64,000 nucleotides of DNA from Corallococcus caeni (GCF_036245865.1 NZ_BTTW01000001.1:744001-808000), one strand, 5' to 3'. Counted from the stretch's first letter, positions 54,188 through 62,827 are shown. Program-made: numbers and translations. The notes: a model not told the origin generated them from the letters alone.

Positions 54188-54979
54188 ATGCGGATTCGTC
54201 ACACAACGGCCCTGCTGGGCTGGCTGCTGCTCTGCGGGTGTCAGTCCGCGGGCGGTGGGCAGACGCGGCGGGAGTTCGCGCAGACGTTGGATTCAGGCAC
54301 GAACGCGTGCCGGCACAACCCCGCGTACTGCGCGGACATGGCCGTGCCCGCTGGCATCCGTGCCACGGCGCAGGCCGGTGCGTCCGTGGCGGGGGCGCTG
54401 CAGGTCATGGATGCGGCGGCGGAGGCACGCCTGCGGGAGCTGCTGACGAAGTGCGCGACCCAGGCGGATCTGGAAGTGAACCTGCGGATGCTCGACGGCA
54501 AGACGCCGACAGTGCAGCAGTGCGAGGAGCAGGTGGGAACGAACGCAAGCGGGGAGCCCATCACCCGGGCCATGCGGTGGGGCCAAGAGAAGCACGCTGT
54601 TGCCCTCCGCTGTGCGCAGGCACTCTTATCCGTCGAACGGCCAGGTGGATTCAGTTTGGAGCAACGGTACGGTTACGACATGAAGACGGGAGCGCTCAGG
54701 TTGATCACCCGCGCTCAAGCGGAGGTATGGCTTCGTTCCGGACAAGCGGGCCAGCTCCTGGGCACGCTCGTCCCGGATGTCGTCATCCATTTGGGGGAGC
54801 CGCTGAAGGCCGAAGCTGTCTTCGACTTCAAGTTTCCGTGCCCCGTCAGCAATCCCCCGAGATGGAAGCGTTATCCTCGCAACCATCCTTACGTGGGGAA
54901 GACGCAAGGTCAGATGTATGAGCAGGCCTTGGGAGTTCGGCCCTGGCTCATCGTCCCCATTCTGGGAGCAGCACCGTGA
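54188..54979 (+). CDS. Lipoprotein toxin candidate with PD-(D/E)XK nuclease-like C-terminus (SitA-like)
   Basis: The ATG at 54188 opens a lipoprotein signal with lipobox LCGC (Cys18), product 263 residues. The middle has four cysteines (CRHNPAYCADM, KCATQADL, QQCEEQ). The C-terminal domain (about 150-260) shows P196-D197-VVIH, then D213-F-K215 in AVFDFKFPC, and Q240-GQM-Y244, matching the PD...DxK...QxxxY pattern of restriction-fold nucleases. Base composition is lower in G+C than its neighbours, and it uses a TTA codon at residue 147. A lipoprotein toxin directly before an immunity gene is the layout of SitA toxins, which move between myxobacteria by outer-membrane exchange. Nuclease activity is inferred. 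Confidence 0.7.
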   Translation: MRIRHTTALLGWLLLCGCQSAGGGQTRREFAQTLDSGTNACRHNPAYCADMAVPAGIRATAQAGASVAGALQVMDAAAEARLRELLTKCATQADLEVNLRMLDGKTPTVQQCEEQVGTNASGEPITRAMRWGQEKHAVALRCAQALLSVERPGGFSLEQRYGYDMKTGALRLITRAQAEVWLRSGQAGQLLGTLVPDVVIHLGEPLKAEAVFDFKFPCPVSNPPRWKRYPRNHPYVGKTQGQMYEQALGVRPWLIVPILGAAP

Positions 54980-55881
54980 CGCGTTCTCATCCACGCATCA
55001 GGATTCGTGCAGGGCACGGGGGCATGTTGCTCCAGGATGGCGTCAGCATTGCCTTCTACCTGGGTCACTCGCACCACGACATCACCCAGCACATTGAACA
55101 CACCCTTCATGTGTTTCAGCACGCTATCGCACCGGCGTCGCTGGATTGGTATTGCAACTACGAAGGGGATTTCCACAAAATCAATAGCGCTGGTCGAGCG
55201 TTCCTGGAGCAGGAATTCCACTCCTCCCAGTTCGCTCATATTCATCTGGCGGATCACGTCAATGGAGTGGGTGATTACGGGTTCATCTATGACGGCCAGT
55301 GGAGGGAGAATCCCGATTCCCCGGATGCGTCACGGGTGTTGAGCACCGTCACCTTCTGGCTCCCCACGGAGTTCCTGGAGTCGCAAGGGCCAGTCCTCGT
55401 CCGCGAGCTGGCATTGAAACTCTCAGCGGACCTGCCGTTTACCTCCGGGCATGCGGGCCTCGCTTTCAATGGCCAGCTCAGTCTCCTGGGCGTCGACGAA
55501 CTGGTTCATCGCGAACGCCTTCGTCATCCCGGAATGGATGTTCCCGATGAGTCCGCCTCCCTGCACCTGGGCAACCGCATCCGCGGCGTCCATTGGATGA
55601 ACTTCCTGGGCCCTCCAGTGCTCGCGGAACTGGGCGGCGTGGATGCCCTCCGTGAAAGGCTCAAGAGTCCAGGCACGACCGTGCAGCCCCTTTCGGAGGG
55701 ACGCGCGGTCATCACCCTGGGCCCTGAGCCAGACGCGGGGGAGACGGCGCGGAGCCCCGTGCTACCGCCCTACCGTGAGCTGGCCCGCGTCCTGGAGCCC
55801 TGGATGTACTTCCAGGGTGACTCCCGTCCCTCCAGGGATGCCGAAGCCCAACGTCGCTGGGAGCGCAGGTTCCTGGACTGA
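54976..55881 (+). CDS. DUF3396 / type VI immunity-family protein (SitI-like)
   Basis: GTG at 54976 overlaps the toxin stop as GTGA. The 301-residue protein has the DUF3396 pattern: STVTFWLPTEFLESQGPVLV, LPFTSGHAGLAFNGQL, RIRGVHWMNFLGPPVLAELG, and the ending YRELARVLEPWMYF...RWERRFLD. It has no signal peptide and would act in the cytoplasm. DUF3396 proteins neutralise effector toxins in many Gram-negatives. Here the overlap with the lipoprotein gene makes that toxin its obvious target. Its DNA is the least G+C-rich in the window (parts near 50%). Confidence 0.85.
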   Translation: MTRSHPRIRIRAGHGGMLLQDGVSIAFYLGHSHHDITQHIEHTLHVFQHAIAPASLDWYCNYEGDFHKINSAGRAFLEQEFHSSQFAHIHLADHVNGVGDYGFIYDGQWRENPDSPDASRVLSTVTFWLPTEFLESQGPVLVRELALKLSADLPFTSGHAGLAFNGQLSLLGVDELVHRERLRHPGMDVPDESASLHLGNRIRGVHWMNFLGPPVLAELGGVDALRERLKSPGTTVQPLSEGRAVITLGPEPDAGETARSPVLPPYRELARVLEPWMYFQGDSRPSRDAEAQRRWERRFLD

Positions 55882-55894
55882 GCTGCGTTTCGAC

Positions 55895-56803
55895 TCAGGG
55901 GAAACTGATCCCGCTCCACTGCGCCATCAGGTTTCCATCCACATCCGAGACGATTAGTTGATAGCCGTTCAGCTCCGGGTTGTTCACGTCGAACTCCAGG
56001 ACCAGGATCGCCTCTGCGTCCGCAGTGATGGGCCCGGACTGGGCGGGTGGCAGGGACTCCCACTCCTTTCCCTGCCGATCCACCAGCACCGCCCGCCCGA
56101 TGCTCCATGGCTTCTTGTCGACCGACCGCAATGACAGCCGCACAGCCCGCCGTTTCCCAAACGCGTACGTCGAACTCTTTCCGAGATGAACTGGGCAGGG
56201 TTGCTTGCAGTTCGATGGAGTCGACATGAACTTGGCCATCAGGGCAGGACTGTCCATCGTGGACAGCAGGAGCCCCCGAAAGCCCCCCGGTTCGCACGCA
56301 CCGCTTGCTGGGGAACCGTATTCCTGTCGCAAGCGCTTCAACTCCGTGCGCAGTTGCTGCACTTCCAGGCGGTATGACTCCGCGGAACGCCCTCTCCGGT
56401 AGACCTCCACCTGTCGGTCCACGGCACCGGGCTCCACCACCAGGGTCAATGACAGTCGCGAGGGAGCCGTCGTTCCCGAATCCTTGAAGGGAACGGACAG
56501 CTTCAAGGTTTCCCCCTGCCGCAAGTCACTGGACGGAATGAGCACGAGCACCGAACTGCCCGTACTTACCCGCGCGAAATGCACTCGCGACTCCAGGCTC
56601 ACCTGGTCCTGCTGGATGTCTGTATCGAAGAGCAGCGTCGTGCTCACCCCTGGCCCGATGTGGATGGGCCGCGTCCCTGTCTCGTCCGCTCCCACTTCCA
56701 TCCGGAGCGTCCCCGCCCCCACCTCCTTCTCGATGGGAGGCGCCGCCAGGAGACTGGTCGACCAGAGAAGAACCGGAAGCGCGACGAACAGACAAGCGGG
56801 CAC
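55895..56803 (-). CDS. DUF2381 family protein (Myxococcus paralogous family)
   Basis: I choose the GTG at 56803, eleven nt after GAGGAG, since it opens a proper signal peptide (MPACLFVALPVLLWSTSLLA) and gives 302 residues; upstream starts at 56854 and 56911 lack this. Blocks RPIHIGPGVSTTLLFDTDIQ and LSLTLVVEPGAVDRQVEVYR are typical of DUF2381. A coiled stretch (about 165-185, QQLRTELKRLRQEYG) follows. These secreted proteins are usually encoded next to Ser/Thr kinases in myxobacteria, as here. Function unknown. Confidence 0.85.
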   Translation of the reverse strand: MPACLFVALPVLLWSTSLLAAPPIEKEVGAGTLRMEVGADETGTRPIHIGPGVSTTLLFDTDIQQDQVSLESRVHFARVSTGSSVLVLIPSSDLRQGETLKLSVPFKDSGTTAPSRLSLTLVVEPGAVDRQVEVYRRGRSAESYRLEVQQLRTELKRLRQEYGSPASGACEPGGFRGLLLSTMDSPALMAKFMSTPSNCKQPCPVHLGKSSTYAFGKRRAVRLSLRSVDKKPWSIGRAVLVDRQGKEWESLPPAQSGPITADAEAILVLEFDVNNPELNGYQLIVSDVDGNLMAQWSGISFP

Positions 56804-56924
56804 GGTGGGAAGGGCTCCTCGAACCGGGGCAGAACAGGGCCCCCTTTCTACCATGGGACGTGACGTGTGCCCGCCGCGCGACGATGACCCATCCCCATGA
56901 GTAGGCTTCAATGAGACGAAATGG

Positions 56925-58790
56925 TTACTCCTCGGGGGCGTTGAAGCGCCTGACCGCCATTACGCCGAACAACTCGACCGGAATGTGACGGACGGTGGCG
57001 GTGTCCTCCTCGTAGCCGTACGTATTCATGTCCCAGCCGATGCGGTTGCGTTGCTCGTCGTAGAACTCCATGCAAATGGGGACGACCTTCCCTCCAGGTA
57101 GGATGGCTTCATCGAAGAGCAGCCGCGTGTTTCCCGGATTGAACACCGCGCGACCATTGATCCTTGTGCCCACCGGCAGCTGGCCGTCCTGCTTCGCCCG
57201 ATGGACCAGGCCGGAGATGGGCCCTTCACGGACCGCCATTCCAAGGTTCTCGTTTTCTTGCAGGTAGACGCCGTGCATTGGGACGCGGCCCGCTTTATCC
57301 AACGCCCTCATGGCCTCCTTGGCGCCCGGCGGGCACGGTTCGCCTTCCTCTCTGCGGGTGTTGGCATTACCGCCCGCGCAAGACACACCCACGCACGCCG
57401 CCACGGCCGCTCCCGCGATCTTCCGCATGACTCCCCCGTCTGCACGCAAGGGTTTCACGGGAGCACTCGCGACCGCGGGCGGCACGGACGGAGTCGGCTC
57501 CACCGATGCGGGAACTCCCGCATCCGGGGAAGCGGCCACCGCGAGCACGGCGGCATCGGGAAGACTCGGGGTTGGGGTCACGGACGGACTTCCTTTCTCA
57601 GACACAGGCGCTAAAGCAGGTGAAGGCCGGTCCGGTGTCAGCCGGACCAGCCCGAAAACCAAAAGACCCAGCAGGAGTGCTCCCAGGCCGAGCACCGCTC
57701 CGGAACGGCGACGCCGCTTCGGCGCCACGGAGGGATCCACGGTGGCGGGCGAACCCGCAGGCTCCGTGGCACCGGCCTCCGACTCCTTGGGGCGCCCGGG
57801 GTACTGCGACAGTGACACCACGCCCCGGTCCAGGCCGGATGCTTCCGGATCCGCCGGGATGTCCAGGGACACCTTCCAGTCCGAGTGGCGCTTGTCCTTG
57901 GCCGCGTCCCAGAGCGCCTGCAGCAGCGTCTCCGTTCCCGAGTAACGGTCCTCGGGGCGCTTGGAGAGCAGCCGCATCGCGATGTCCGACAGGCTGGAGG
58001 GGACCTTGGGGTTGATGTCCTTGGGGGCGCGCGGCACCACCGTCTCGATGGCGGGCAGCAACCGCTCGTAGGGAAGGCGCGGGTCGAAGGCGTAGCCGTC
58101 CGTCAGCGACTCGTAGAGCAGCGCGCCCAGCGCGTAGAGGTCGCCCGGGATGCCCGCGTCGAAGTTCGCTCCCGACTTCCAGGAGCCCTCGCGCAGGAAC
58201 GCCACGCACTCGGGCGGCAGCAGGTGCGGCGACGCGGGCGCCACGCCCACCGTCAGCGTGGAGGCCCCCGGGATGCGCGCCGTGCCCATGTCGATGAGGA
58301 TGGGGCGCTCGTCGGCGCGGCGGATGAGCAGGTTGTCCGCCTTGAGGTCGCGGTGAAGAACGCCCCGGCGGTGGAGATCCGCGAACACCCGCACGACCTC
58401 CGTGTAGACGGTCAGCAGGTGCGCGGCGGAGGGCTTCACCCGCCAGCGCCACTCGTGGAAGGTCTCGCCGTCCACGAAGTCGGTGACGTGGAAGAGGTAG
58501 CCGTCCGGCGGCTCCGGCCAACGATCCACCGCGTGCACTCGCGGCAGGTTGGGATGCGGCGCGCAGGCGAGCAGCGCCGCCACTTCCCGTGAGAGCCGCC
58601 CGTTGACGTCCTCTTCGTCCGCCGCGTGCTGGTTCGCCGGCCGCAGCGCCAGCTTCAACGCGTAGACGTGCCCACCCCGCTCCACCTTGAACACCCGGCC
58701 GAAGCCGCCCGCGCCCAGGAAGCCCACGATCCGCCACGGGCCGACGTGGTGACCGACCTCAAGCTGGTCCGGGTGGAGCGGCGTGGTCAT
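56925..58790 (-). CDS. Ser/Thr protein kinase, membrane-anchored, with a lipoprotein-like C-terminal module
   Basis: The 621-residue protein has an N-terminal Hanks-type kinase domain (about 18-290): GFLGAGGFGRVFKVERGG (P-loop), YALKLAL (Lys), HRDLKADNLL (catalytic loop) and DMGTAR in place of DFG. A linker follows, then one membrane segment (about 355-377, LGLGALLLGLLVFGLVRL). From Met455 the sequence reads MRKIAGAAVAACVGVSCAGG, which looks like a lipoprotein signal, followed by a 150-residue domain with GVYLQENENLGMAVREG. That module may be a fused lipoprotein or a separate in-frame gene starting at 57428. DUF2381 follows downstream. Confidence 0.85.
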   Translation of the reverse strand: MTTPLHPDQLEVGHHVGPWRIVGFLGAGGFGRVFKVERGGHVYALKLALRPANQHAADEEDVNGRLSREVAALLACAPHPNLPRVHAVDRWPEPPDGYLFHVTDFVDGETFHEWRWRVKPSAAHLLTVYTEVVRVFADLHRRGVLHRDLKADNLLIRRADERPILIDMGTARIPGASTLTVGVAPASPHLLPPECVAFLREGSWKSGANFDAGIPGDLYALGALLYESLTDGYAFDPRLPYERLLPAIETVVPRAPKDINPKVPSSLSDIAMRLLSKRPEDRYSGTETLLQALWDAAKDKRHSDWKVSLDIPADPEASGLDRGVVSLSQYPGRPKESEAGATEPAGSPATVDPSVAPKRRRRSGAVLGLGALLLGLLVFGLVRLTPDRPSPALAPVSEKGSPSVTPTPSLPDAAVLAVAASPDAGVPASVEPTPSVPPAVASAPVKPLRADGGVMRKIAGAAVAACVGVSCAGGNANTRREEGEPCPPGAKEAMRALDKAGRVPMHGVYLQENENLGMAVREGPISGLVHRAKQDGQLPVGTRINGRAVFNPGNTRLLFDEAILPGGKVVPICMEFYDEQRNRIGWDMNTYGYEEDTATVRHIPVELFGVMAVRRFNAPEE

Positions 58791-59171
58791 GACCCTGATT
58801 CAACCCGTGACACAACCTGGGAGGTGGGGACACCTTTCCAGGGGTTCAGGACCAGCGAGGGTGCCTTCCCTGCCACACCCCACCGCGGAGGTTGGATTCC
58901 CCGCAATCCGCGAGCGTGCCCTGCCGGCGACGGCGCGGACCCACTTGGCGGAACCACCCGGGGAGCGGTGTTCAATGCGGACAACCTCCGGGGTTGACCC
59001 TATCCGTCCGTACGGGGCTGTCACGTTTTTTCGTGACGCAGCAGGAGGGTTGAACCTGAACGCGCGTCCAACCCGCCAGGGCGCATGGAGGCCACGGGGC
59101 ACGTGAAACAGGGCTCAACCGTCAGCCGTGACGGGAGCCCCTGTCTGGGATTGCTCGGGGGGGACGGGCCG
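58791..59171. other. 381-bp intergenic region between the kinase and tfuA-like genes
   Basis: No gene is supported. It holds the perfect hairpin GTCACG-TTTTTT-CGTGAC at 59020-59037. A minus-strand open frame at 59102-58800 lacks a ribosome site and family features. The kinase promoter must lie here but I found no clear -35/-10 pair. Confidence 0.5.
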
Positions 59172-60341
59172 TCACCCGCCTTCGTCAGGCCCTTCGTCCG
59201 CTTCCGCCAGCGCCCGGGCGGCCTGCTCCCACTGGCCGCCCAGCCGGGCTTCGGAGGCCAGGGCCTCGTCCCAGGAGGGGCCATCCGGAAGCAGCCGCGA
59301 CGCGTTCAGCAATGCCAGCCGCTCCAGCGCCCGGGCCTCACACAGCCGGCGCAGCCCCGGTCCATCGAGCCCGCTCGCGGCGAGGAAGGCCTCGCGGCGT
59401 GACGCGCGGATCCCCCGCTCCTTCCACCATGCGGCCTCCTCCGCGGCGATCTCCTCCTCCGTCGCCTCGAGGCCCAGCGAACGCGCCCAGCCCGCGAGCA
59501 GCGCGCGCCGCAGGCCCGCCTCCGCCCACGCCGCCGCATCCGGCGCGCCTCGCAGCAGCTCCATCACCCGTCCGGAGTCCACGGGGCGCGGGCCCACGCG
59601 CGTCACGTCCTCCACCAGGCGCCGGCGCCGCACCAGCGAGGAGGGATTGCGCTGCACGCCGGGCCGGGCCGGTTCCGCCTGGCTCACGAAGTCCGCCGCC
59701 GCGCGGATGCACTCCATGGCGTCCAGCCGCTTGAGGTCCTCCACCCCGTTCGCGAACCAGGCGTCCCATGCGTCGCGCACGGGCTGGGTCCACGCGGGCT
59801 CCACGGCCTCGCGGATCCGCGCCCAGGTGCGCTCCTGGTAGAAGACGGCGGCCGCCGCGTCCACCAGGGCCTGCGCGCCGGGGCGTCCCAGCACGCGCGC
59901 CTTGCGTGCCTGCTCCGCCGCGTGCCGCACGTTCACCAGGGGCACGGTGAGGGGACGCCAACCGTGTTCGGCGTCCGCGTGCAGCAGCGCCACCTCCGCG
60001 TCATCCACCGCCACGCCGTCGCGGTACCACCCGAAGATGCGGCCCACGCCCACCATGCCCTGCCCGGCCAGCTCCGAGGCGCGCAGCGCGCCCATGCTGC
60101 CGCCGCCGAACACGGCCACGCCCGCCTCCATCGCCGCGAGCAGCTCGTGGTGCCACACGGACGGCTGCGCCTCGAAGACGCCGTCCACCAGCACCAGGGC
60201 CCGGGGCTTGAGCGACAGCGCCCGCCACACGTCCCCCTGCCGCGCGGGGGGCAACACCGTGCACGGCGCGATCCGCCGCGCCTCCGCCTCGGGCAGCGAG
60301 GGCCCCAGGAACACCACCAGGTCGTCCGACCGCCGTTTCAC
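59172..60341 (-). CDS. TfuA-like protein
   Basis: GTG at 60341 overlaps the ycaO stop as GTGA; the open frame to 60383 is not used. The 389-residue protein has the TfuA core (about 5-140): LVVFLGPSLPEAEARRIAPC, LPPARQGDVWRAL, LVDGVFEAQPSVWHHELLAA, FGGGSMGALRASELAGQGMV, GVAVDDAEVALLHAD. A longer helical C-terminal part follows. TfuA works with a YcaO partner, and such pairs install thioamides in peptides and proteins, presumably with TfuA helping to supply sulfur. The overlap with ycaO fixes the partnership. The modified target is not evident. Confidence 0.88.
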   Translation of the reverse strand: MKRRSDDLVVFLGPSLPEAEARRIAPCTVLPPARQGDVWRALSLKPRALVLVDGVFEAQPSVWHHELLAAMEAGVAVFGGGSMGALRASELAGQGMVGVGRIFGWYRDGVAVDDAEVALLHADAEHGWRPLTVPLVNVRHAAEQARKARVLGRPGAQALVDAAAAVFYQERTWARIREAVEPAWTQPVRDAWDAWFANGVEDLKRLDAMECIRAAADFVSQAEPARPGVQRNPSSLVRRRRLVEDVTRVGPRPVDSGRVMELLRGAPDAAAWAEAGLRRALLAGWARSLGLEATEEEIAAEEAAWWKERGIRASRREAFLAASGLDGPGLRRLCEARALERLALLNASRLLPDGPSWDEALASEARLGGQWEQAARALAEADEGPDEGG

Positions 60342-61507
60342 AGGAGCTCCGAGACGCGCATGCCCGCCACCACCACCTTCCACACGTGCAGCCCTGGCAC
60401 CGGCGCATCCAGCGCCACACCCGCCACCCGGGTGAAGCCCGCGCCATCCAGCAGCGACAGCACCGTGCGCACCTTCGCTGTCGCGGTGCCTGCCCGCCGG
60501 ACCGCCACGTCCGGCATCGCGTCCACGGCGCGCCTCGGCCGCACCTCCGCCAGGGCCTGGGCGAACCCCAGCGAAGCCTCGCGGTCCGCCGCCGCCACGT
60601 CCTCACGGGCGCCGTGGATGTCCGTCAGCCGCGACTGCGCGGCCTCCAGCAGGGCCTTGTGCAAGGCCTCATCCCGGTCCAGCGCGCACGCATAACCGGC
60701 CGTGAGGGGCACCGGCCCCTCGTCCGCGTCCACCAGCACCGCCGCCGCCACCGGCAGCCCCACCCGGCCCCGCGTCCGGGGCGCTGGCGTCACGTCGAAG
60801 AGGTAGGCGCGAAACCCCCGGGCCTCCAGCGTCTCCCTCAGCCCGGCCGTGCGCGGCGCCCCGTCCTCCAGGCGCTCCGGCCGCAGCATCCGCCCCACCA
60901 CGCCCTCCTCCGACCAGCCCTCCGGCAGCGCCCGCGCCAGCTGGTCGCGCTCCGTGGCCTCCAGCAGCGCGTGCAGCAGCGCCGGCTCCGACTCCGGATG
61001 CGCCCCGGAGCCATTCGTCGTCCAGGCCACCGACAGCGGCCCCAGCGCCGACGTCCCGGAGGGCGGGCAGTACACGCCCTGCGCCGGCACCCAGACGCGC
61101 TCGCCGCCGTCCAGCGTCCGCGCCTCGCACCACGCCAGCCGCACCGCCGGCCCCGCGAGCCTGGGCGCCACCACCGCCCCCGCCGACCCCAGCGCCTCCA
61201 CGCCCCACACCGGGTCGCCTGTCCGCTCCAGCTCCGCCTGGGAACCCCAGCGCAGCCGCTCCGGCCGGACCGTCTCCGCCGCCCACAGCTCCGCCGTCTC
61301 GAAGAGCGCGCCCCGGGCCGCGGCCTCGAAGGTGAGCCCCTTGCCGTTACACACCTGGAGCACGTGTCCACCCGGACGCACCGCGCAGGCGACCTCCACG
61401 CCGGTGCGGTCCAGGCCGGTGACGCGGGCAACCCGGGTCACGCCCAGGCCACGGGCCAGGGCATCGAGGAAGGCGGGGGAGGCAGGGTCCGTCAAGGCAG
61501 GCGACAC
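60338..61507 (-). CDS. YcaO-domain cyclodehydratase/thioamidation enzyme
   Basis: GTG at 61507, seven nt after AAGGTG, gives 389 residues; the frame upstream to 61651 has no start signal. ATP-binding motifs of the YcaO fold are present: ARGALFETAELWAAE, HALLEATERDQLARAL, and ALLEAAQSRLTDIHGARED. The C-terminal end (VPGLHVWKVVVAGMRVSELL) lacks the Pro-rich terminus of azoline-forming YcaO enzymes, which fits TfuA-dependent members. It activates a backbone amide with ATP, here most likely for thioamide formation. No precursor peptide gene is recognised nearby, so a protein target is possible. Confidence 0.9.
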   Translation of the reverse strand: MSPALTDPASPAFLDALARGLGVTRVARVTGLDRTGVEVACAVRPGGHVLQVCNGKGLTFEAAARGALFETAELWAAETVRPERLRWGSQAELERTGDPVWGVEALGSAGAVVAPRLAGPAVRLAWCEARTLDGGERVWVPAQGVYCPPSGTSALGPLSVAWTTNGSGAHPESEPALLHALLEATERDQLARALPEGWSEEGVVGRMLRPERLEDGAPRTAGLRETLEARGFRAYLFDVTPAPRTRGRVGLPVAAAVLVDADEGPVPLTAGYACALDRDEALHKALLEAAQSRLTDIHGAREDVAAADREASLGFAQALAEVRPRRAVDAMPDVAVRRAGTATAKVRTVLSLLDGAGFTRVAGVALDAPVPGLHVWKVVVAGMRVSELL

Positions 61508-61626
61508 GGCGGGGCACCTTGCCAGATTCCCCAGGGAGGGGACACCCGGCGCGGCGCGGCATGGGATGGCGGGGAAAACGTGGTAGGGGAGGGGCGGCCC
61601 CGCCGTCGGGATGGAGCGCGCATCGA

Positions 61627-62103
61627 ATGATTGCCGTCGGAGACCTCGCACCTGACTTCGTCGCGACCGACTGCCATGGCCAGAGCGTGCGGTTGTCGGA
61701 GCTGCGAGGCCGGCGCGTCGTGCTCTTCTTCTTCCCGCGCGCCTTCACCGTGGGCTGCACCATCGAGAACAGGGCGTTCCGGGACAACCACGAGCGGATC
61801 CGCGAGCTGGGCGCGGAGCTGGTCGGCGTCTCCGTGGACACGCTCACCACCCAGTGCGACTTCGCCCAGCAGGAGGGCATCCACTTCGCCCTCCTGGGAG
61901 ACGACGAGCGGCGGATCAGCCGCGCCTGGGGCGTGCTGTGGCCCGTCCTCAACATCGACCGGCGCGTCACCTTCATCATCGGCGCGGACGGTACCGTCGA
62001 ACATGTCATCCACCACGAAGTGCGCGTCTACCGGCACCTGGACGACGTGCTGAAGTACCTCCAGTCCCACCCCGCCCCGGGCAGCGACACCGCCTCCGCT
62101 TGA
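61627..62103 (+). CDS. bcp: Thiol peroxidase, Bcp/PrxQ family
   Basis: The ATG at 61627 (158 residues) has GGAG ten nt upstream; the open frame to 61519 is not used. The peroxiredoxin motif is PRAFTVGCTIE, with the peroxidatic Cys (in place of the usual TPGCT), and a conserved Arg follows in WGVLWPVLNIDRRVTFIIGA. No resolving Cys at the PrxQ +5 position is seen, so it may be a one-Cys type. It reduces hydroperoxides in the cytoplasm. It diverges from ycaO across 119 nt. Confidence 0.88.
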   Translation: MIAVGDLAPDFVATDCHGQSVRLSELRGRRVVLFFFPRAFTVGCTIENRAFRDNHERIRELGAELVGVSVDTLTTQCDFAQQEGIHFALLGDDERRISRAWGVLWPVLNIDRRVTFIIGADGTVEHVIHHEVRVYRHLDDVLKYLQSHPAPGSDTASA

Positions 62104-62212
62104 GGGCCTGGGGCCCGCCCGCCTGCCCGGTACCGGACGTCCGCTGCACTGCCTACGGGGCGAAACGCGGGCCGGAAAATAACCTTCCGCCCCCTGGAGG
62201 GTTGGAGCCCCT

Positions 62213-62827
62213 GTGAGCGGACGGGTCCTAGGACTGGTGAGGCCCGGTGGGGCCGTGAGCGCTCTCTCGGACGAGGCCCTGTGCGGGGCCTTCCTCGCGG
62301 GGGACGCGGCGGCGTTCGGCCAGCTCTTTGAGCGGCACCGGGGCCTCGTCTTCTCGCTGATGCGCCGCTACACCGTGAGCGCGGAGGACGCGGCGGACCT
62401 GACCCAGCAGGCGTTCCTCCGGGCCATGGAGGCGTCACGACGGGTGTTCGCGCGCTTCACCCCCTCCACGCCCACGCCCTTCCGTTCGTGGCTGGTGCGG
62501 GTGGCGCTCAACCTGGCGAAGAACCACGCGCGCCAGGGGCTGCGGTGGCGGCCGGTGCTGGTGGAGCGGGTGATGGATGACGTGGCGGCGGATCCGGGCG
62601 AGGGCGCGGAGGCGTCGCTGGAGCGCACCCAGCGGGGACAGCGGGTGCGTCAGGCGGTGCTGGCCCTGCCCCGCCGCCAGCGCGAGGTGCTGACGCTGCG
62701 GGTGGACGGCGGGCTGCCGTTCAAGGACATCGCCGAGACGCTGGGCATCACGGAGAACAACGCGAAGGTGCAGTTCCACCACGCGGTGAAACGCTTGAAG
62801 GCCGACGTGGCCGGGGAGACGCGGTGA
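62213..62827 (+). CDS. ECF-type RNA polymerase sigma factor
   Basis: GTG at 62213 lies five nt after GGAG (204 residues); the GTG at 62255 is an alternative. Region 2 reads AFGQLFERHRGLVFSLMRRY then AEDAADLTQQAFLRAMEA. Region 4 reads ALPRRQREVLTLRVDGGLPF then KDIAETLGITENNAKVQFHH. Its gene overlaps the anti-sigma gene by 1 nt, and a Spy-like periplasmic gene follows, the layout of an envelope-stress regulon. The activating signal is inferred to come through the anti-sigma factor. Confidence 0.93.
   Translation: MSGRVLGLVRPGGAVSALSDEALCGAFLAGDAAAFGQLFERHRGLVFSLMRRYTVSAEDAADLTQQAFLRAMEASRRVFARFTPSTPTPFRSWLVRVALNLAKNHARQGLRWRPVLVERVMDDVAADPGEGAEASLERTQRGQRVRQAVLALPRRQREVLTLRVDGGLPFKDIAETLGITENNAKVQFHHAVKRLKADVAGETR

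Noticed and set aside
58800-59102. 100-codon minus-strand frame downstream of tfuA as a RiPP precursor
   Set aside because: It is in the right place and has cysteines near the end, but it starts at a GTG with no ribosome site, lacks a leader-core layout and is biased like a random frame.
62160-62200. GGAAAATAACC before the ECF sigma gene as an autoregulated ECF promoter
   Set aside because: A GGAA-type -35 is plausible, but no matching -10 at 16-17 nt was found and the sigma class is unknown.
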